This document shows positions 61,675 through 64,000 of a stretch of 64,000 nucleotides of DNA, piece after piece; position 1 is the first letter of the stretch; the number at the start of each line of letters is the position of its first letter. The DNA is from JAHRAW01 sp963693025 (GTDB taxonomy: Bacteria > Pseudomonadota > Gammaproteobacteria > Arenicellales > Poriferihabitantaceae), in the NCBI GenBank assembly GCA_963693025.1, contig OY843749.1, positions 2,666,001-2,730,000 of the forward strand. The letters run 5' to 3'. The position numbers and the translations under genes are program-made. The notes under the pieces are model-generated. The model saw nothing but the letters and a program-made list of their open reading frames with translations, was not told where the DNA came from and searched no databases.

Positions 61675-63295
61675 CAGCCCGTGTAAAAACTCGTCCCATT
61701 CGGGTAAAATTCTTTGACTTTGATTTTCATATGGGGGGATTCGGGGATGGGTCATGTTGAAGGGGTATCGCGTCATCAGTCGGCGTTGTTTGCGGTGACG
61801 CTGGATGAGCGTGTGGCGGCGGATAATGCGGTGCGAGTGATTGACCGTTTTGTGGATAAGTTGGATTTGTTAGAGTTGGGTTTTGGCAAGGTGGTGGCGG
61901 CGGCGACCGGTCGTCCGCCGTATCATCCGGGGATGATGTTGAAGTTGTTTGTGTATGGTTATTTGAATCAGATTCGGTCGAGTCGGCGTTTGGAGAGGGA
62001 GTGTGGTCGCAATCAGGAGTTGCAGTGGTTGTTGCGAGATTTGCGTCCGGACTTCAAGACGATTGCGAACTTTCGTCGGGACAATGCGGCGGCGTGGTCG
62101 GGGGTGTGCGCGCGGTTTGTGGATTTTTGTCGTCGGGCGGGGTTGTATGGCGGCGAGTTGGTGGCGGTGGATGGTTCCAAGTTTGGCGCGGTGTCGGGCA
62201 AGAAGTCGGTTTATACGGCGGCGCGGATACGGCGAGAGATGGCGCAAGTGGAGCGCGAAGTGGCGGCGTATAGAGAGTTGCTGGAAGCGTCGGATGCGTC
62301 GGATGCGCCGGTGGATGAAGTGGCGGAAGTGTCGGCGGTGCGCGCGGCGTTGGCGGCGTTGGATGCGCATAAGGGCAAGTTGGATGGGTTGTCGGCGGAG
62401 TTGCGCGGTCGCGGTGGTGCTCAGGTGGTGAAGGGCGAGGGAGATGCGCGGCTGATGCGTCAAGCGGGCGGCGGTCGAGCGGTGAGTTACAATGTGCAGA
62501 CGGCGGTGGATGGCAAGCACAAGTTGATTGCGGCGCATGAAGTGACCACTGAGAGCAACGACCGTCGGCAGTTGTATGGCATGGCGAAGCGAGCGAAGGC
62601 GGCTTTGGGGGTGAAGGGATTGACGGTGTTGGCGGATGCGGGATATCAGAATGGCGCGCAGGGTGCGGCGTGTGAGGCGGCGGGGATAACGGCGGTGGTG
62701 CCGCGCGCGAAGTTGTCGCATCCGCGCGGTGATTATTTCAGCCGCGCGCGGTTTAGATATGATGGTCGGCGCGATGTTTATACTTGTCCGGCTGGCGAGG
62801 TGTTGCGGCGTTATCGCAACGAGGCGAAGAAGCAGACGCGGCATTACACGACTGATGCTTGCGGTGGTTGCGGTATGCGAAGTCAGTGCACTGGCAGTCG
62901 GCGGCGCAGCATCAGTCGTCCTTATCATGAGTCGGTGGTGGAGCGCATGCACCGGCGGTCGGTGGCGCATCCGGAGTTGATGCGTTTGCGGGCGAGTTTG
63001 AGCGAGCATCCGTTCGGCAACATCAAACAGATGATGGGTGGCGGTCGGTTTCTGCTGCGTGGTTTGGATAAAGTCAAGGCGGAAGCGGGTATGTGTATGC
63101 TGGCGTATAACCTGAAACGGGTCATCAACCTCATGGGCGTTGAGACGCTGTGCGCGAGATTGGCGGAGCCCTCCCCGGCGCCGGCTTGAGCGGCGTTTTT
63201 TAAGCAAGAACATCCCCGCCCGGCGCGAGCATCGCTAAAACAACAAACCGCGCCAGACGATTGGCTTGCGGCGGCTTGAGTTTTTGCACGGGCTG
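61675..63295 (+). mobile_element. IS1182-family insertion sequence, complete (1621 bp)
   Basis: Inverted terminal repeats CAGCCCGTGTAAAAACTC and, reversed, CAGCCCGTGCAAAAACTC (17 of 18 identical). It is flanked by the 4-bp direct repeat TATC (61671-61674, 63296-63299). It holds one intact transposase gene and so may be active. Confidence 0.95.
61747..63189 (+). CDS. IS1182-family transposase
   Basis: 480 residues. The N-terminal DUF772-type region has YHPGMMLKLFVYGYLNQIRS and LRPDFKTIANFRRDNAAA. The DDE residues are visible as VAVDGSKFGA, VLADAGYQNG and the Glu in LRASLSEHPFGNIKQMMG. A Cys cluster (TCPAGEVL ... CGGCGMRSQC) lies before the last part, as in this family. An internal Ala/Val/Asp-rich coiled segment (about 170-240) is usual. 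The ATG at 61747 is chosen. The codon use is more G/T-rich than neighbouring genes, as expected of a mobile gene. Confidence 0.95.
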   Translation: MGHVEGVSRHQSALFAVTLDERVAADNAVRVIDRFVDKLDLLELGFGKVVAAATGRPPYHPGMMLKLFVYGYLNQIRSSRRLERECGRNQELQWLLRDLRPDFKTIANFRRDNAAAWSGVCARFVDFCRRAGLYGGELVAVDGSKFGAVSGKKSVYTAARIRREMAQVEREVAAYRELLEASDASDAPVDEVAEVSAVRAALAALDAHKGKLDGLSAELRGRGGAQVVKGEGDARLMRQAGGGRAVSYNVQTAVDGKHKLIAAHEVTTESNDRRQLYGMAKRAKAALGVKGLTVLADAGYQNGAQGAACEAAGITAVVPRAKLSHPRGDYFSRARFRYDGRRDVYTCPAGEVLRRYRNEAKKQTRHYTTDACGGCGMRSQCTGSRRRSISRPYHESVVERMHRRSVAHPELMRLRASLSEHPFGNIKQMMGGGRFLLRGLDKVKAEAGMCMLAYNLKRVINLMGVETLCARLAEPSPAPA

Positions 63296-63376
63296 TATCG
63301 CTCCTTATTTTTCTATCATTCGAGAATGACGAAGTGGGGGGTATTTTTCTATCGTTCGGGAATGACGGCCACACCT

Positions 63377-63577
63377 CGTCATTCTCGAGCGTTAGTGTCC
63401 GTTTGTCGCCGCGCTTTTTCTTTTAAGCGGCGGCTTACGGACACTTGCGTCCTCGGGAATCTCCCTAAGATTGGCACGGGCTTTGTTGGAATTCACGGTA
63501 GACTTAGGGAGATTCCCGAAGGTGATGAAAAATATAGTCGCTATCGCTCCTTATTTTTCTATCATTCGAGAATGACG
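63377..63577 (+). repeat. IRE copy 20
   Basis: Full copy in the same orientation as copy 19, preceded by a solo fragment at 63332-63368. It lies upstream of the convergent metY-like gene end. Confidence 0.93.
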
Positions 63578-63607
63578 AGTAGTTGCAGCCATCATTCTCA
63601 TTAACGC

Positions 63608-64000
63608 CTACCCCTGAGACGCCACCAACGCCTGACCAAGATCCCACAAAATATCATCCAACGTCTCAATACCAACCGACAAACGAATCATATCCGGCAT
63701 CACCCCGGCTTTTTGTAACTCTTCTTCGTTGAGTTGGCGGTGGGTGGTGGATGCAGGGTGGATAATCAGCGTTTTGGCGTCGCCGATGTTGGCTAGGTGG
63801 CTCAGGAAGTTTACGCTTTCGATGAAGCGCGCGCCCGCTTGCCAGCCGCCCTTGATGCCGAAGGTGAGGATGGAGCCGGCGCCGTCCGGCAGGTATTTTC
63901 GCCCTAGGTCGTAGTAGGCGTTGTCCGGGTCGCCGGCGTATTTGACCCAGTTGACCGCCGCGTGACCTTTCAGGAATTCGCTCACCGCCACCGCGTTTTC
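63608..64000 (-). CDS. O-acetylhomoserine sulfhydrylase-like PLP enzyme, C-terminal part (5' end outside window)
   Basis: The last 130 residues of a Cys/Met-metabolism PLP enzyme, open to the window edge. GSILTFGIKGGWQAGARFIE, then HLANIGDAKTLIIHPASTTH and SVGIETLDDILWDLGQAL are the standard C-terminal motifs. The length of the motif spacing and the phrase RQLNEEELQKAGV fit MetY (O-acetylhomoserine + sulfide to homocysteine). The PLP lysine lies outside the window. It could supply homocysteine for the methyltransferase fusion at 10693. Confidence 0.9.
   Translation of the reverse strand, partial: ENAVAVSEFLKGHAAVNWVKYAGDPDNAYYDLGRKYLPDGAGSILTFGIKGGWQAGARFIESVNFLSHLANIGDAKTLIIHPASTTHRQLNEEELQKAGVMPDMIRLSVGIETLDDILWDLGQALVASQG

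Larger units (their letters stand above)
61504..63331 (+). repeat. IRE copy 19, split by the IS1182-family element
   Basis: The left 171 bp (61504-61674) and right 32 bp (63300-63331) join, after removal of the IS and one TATC, into a normal IRE identical at the junction to copy 20. Confidence 0.93.

Noticed and set aside
61870..63213. 447-residue open frame antisense to the transposase
   Set aside because: Arg/His/Thr-rich shadow of a G/T-rich gene with no recognisable motif.
1..64000. tRNA or rRNA genes
   Set aside because: None was recognised by eye; a covariance search would be needed to exclude a tRNA completely.

Overview
High-GC (about 60-65%) chromosomal segment of a Gram-negative bacterium. 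A Pseudomonadota member is likely, given an LpxL/HtrB-type acyltransferase, BolA, MscS, an inverse-autotransporter barrel and the guaB-guaA-tadA group. Genes for choline, betaine, dimethylglycine and probably DMSP and carnitine breakdown, plus purine degradation and many surface-glycosylation genes, suggest a marine and possibly host-associated lifestyle. The taxon cannot be fixed from the sequence.

Layout: 1-3.2 kb holds the end of an MscS channel, acylphosphatase, adenylate kinase, a glycosyltransferase with an 18-C tract and a carboxymuconolactone-decarboxylase-like protein. 3.5-8.7 kb is a methylamine/betaine block: dimethylglycine-dehydrogenase-like flavoprotein, Rieske oxygenase, a 23-codon remnant resembling an enolase-superfamily start, and a class-III aminotransferase. 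9.2-16.8 kb holds a 2-hydroxyacid dehydrogenase, BolA, a homocysteine methyltransferase fused to a SAM methyltransferase, formate-THF ligase, an Asp/Glu-racemase-family protein and a 3-hydroxyacyl-CoA dehydrogenase. 17.3-20.9 kb makes GDP-fucose (fcl, gmd) and carries a second copy of the glycosyltransferase. 21.1-28.0 kb has an NDP-forming acyl-CoA synthetase, a CaiD-like crotonase, a DddP-like M24 protein and BetA. 28.1-32.3 kb is guaB, a low-GC CHAT/caspase-like gene, guaA and tadA. It is followed by a lower-GC three-gene cassette (32.3-36.0 kb): GHKL ATPase, small helical protein, and sigma-region-4/winged-helix protein.

36.0-39.1 kb has a cupin, a GntP-like permease, an Lrp regulator and a DMT exporter. 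39.2-41.5 kb is a decayed stretch with a truncated PotF-like gene. 41.6-45.5 kb carries an invasin-like barrel, a Cys-rich lipoprotein and a second Rieske oxygenase. 46.0-53.1 kb has lpxL, an SLC13 permease, guaD-uraD-uraH and an Fe-alcohol dehydrogenase. 53.1-61.2 kb is a candidate O-mannosylation locus: two TMTC-like GT-C/TPR proteins, a dolichol-phosphate-mannose-synthase-like GT2-GtrA protein, and a DUF2723 (TMEM260-like) GT-C protein. The window ends with an intact IS1182-family element and the 3' part of a metY-like gene.

The intergenic regions are dominated by about 20 copies of a roughly 200-bp element, called IRE here. It has 15-bp terminal inverted repeats (CGTCATTCTCGAGCG / CGTTCGAGAATGACG) and two strong internal hairpins. 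Several copies carry later insertions whose target-site duplications can be read directly.
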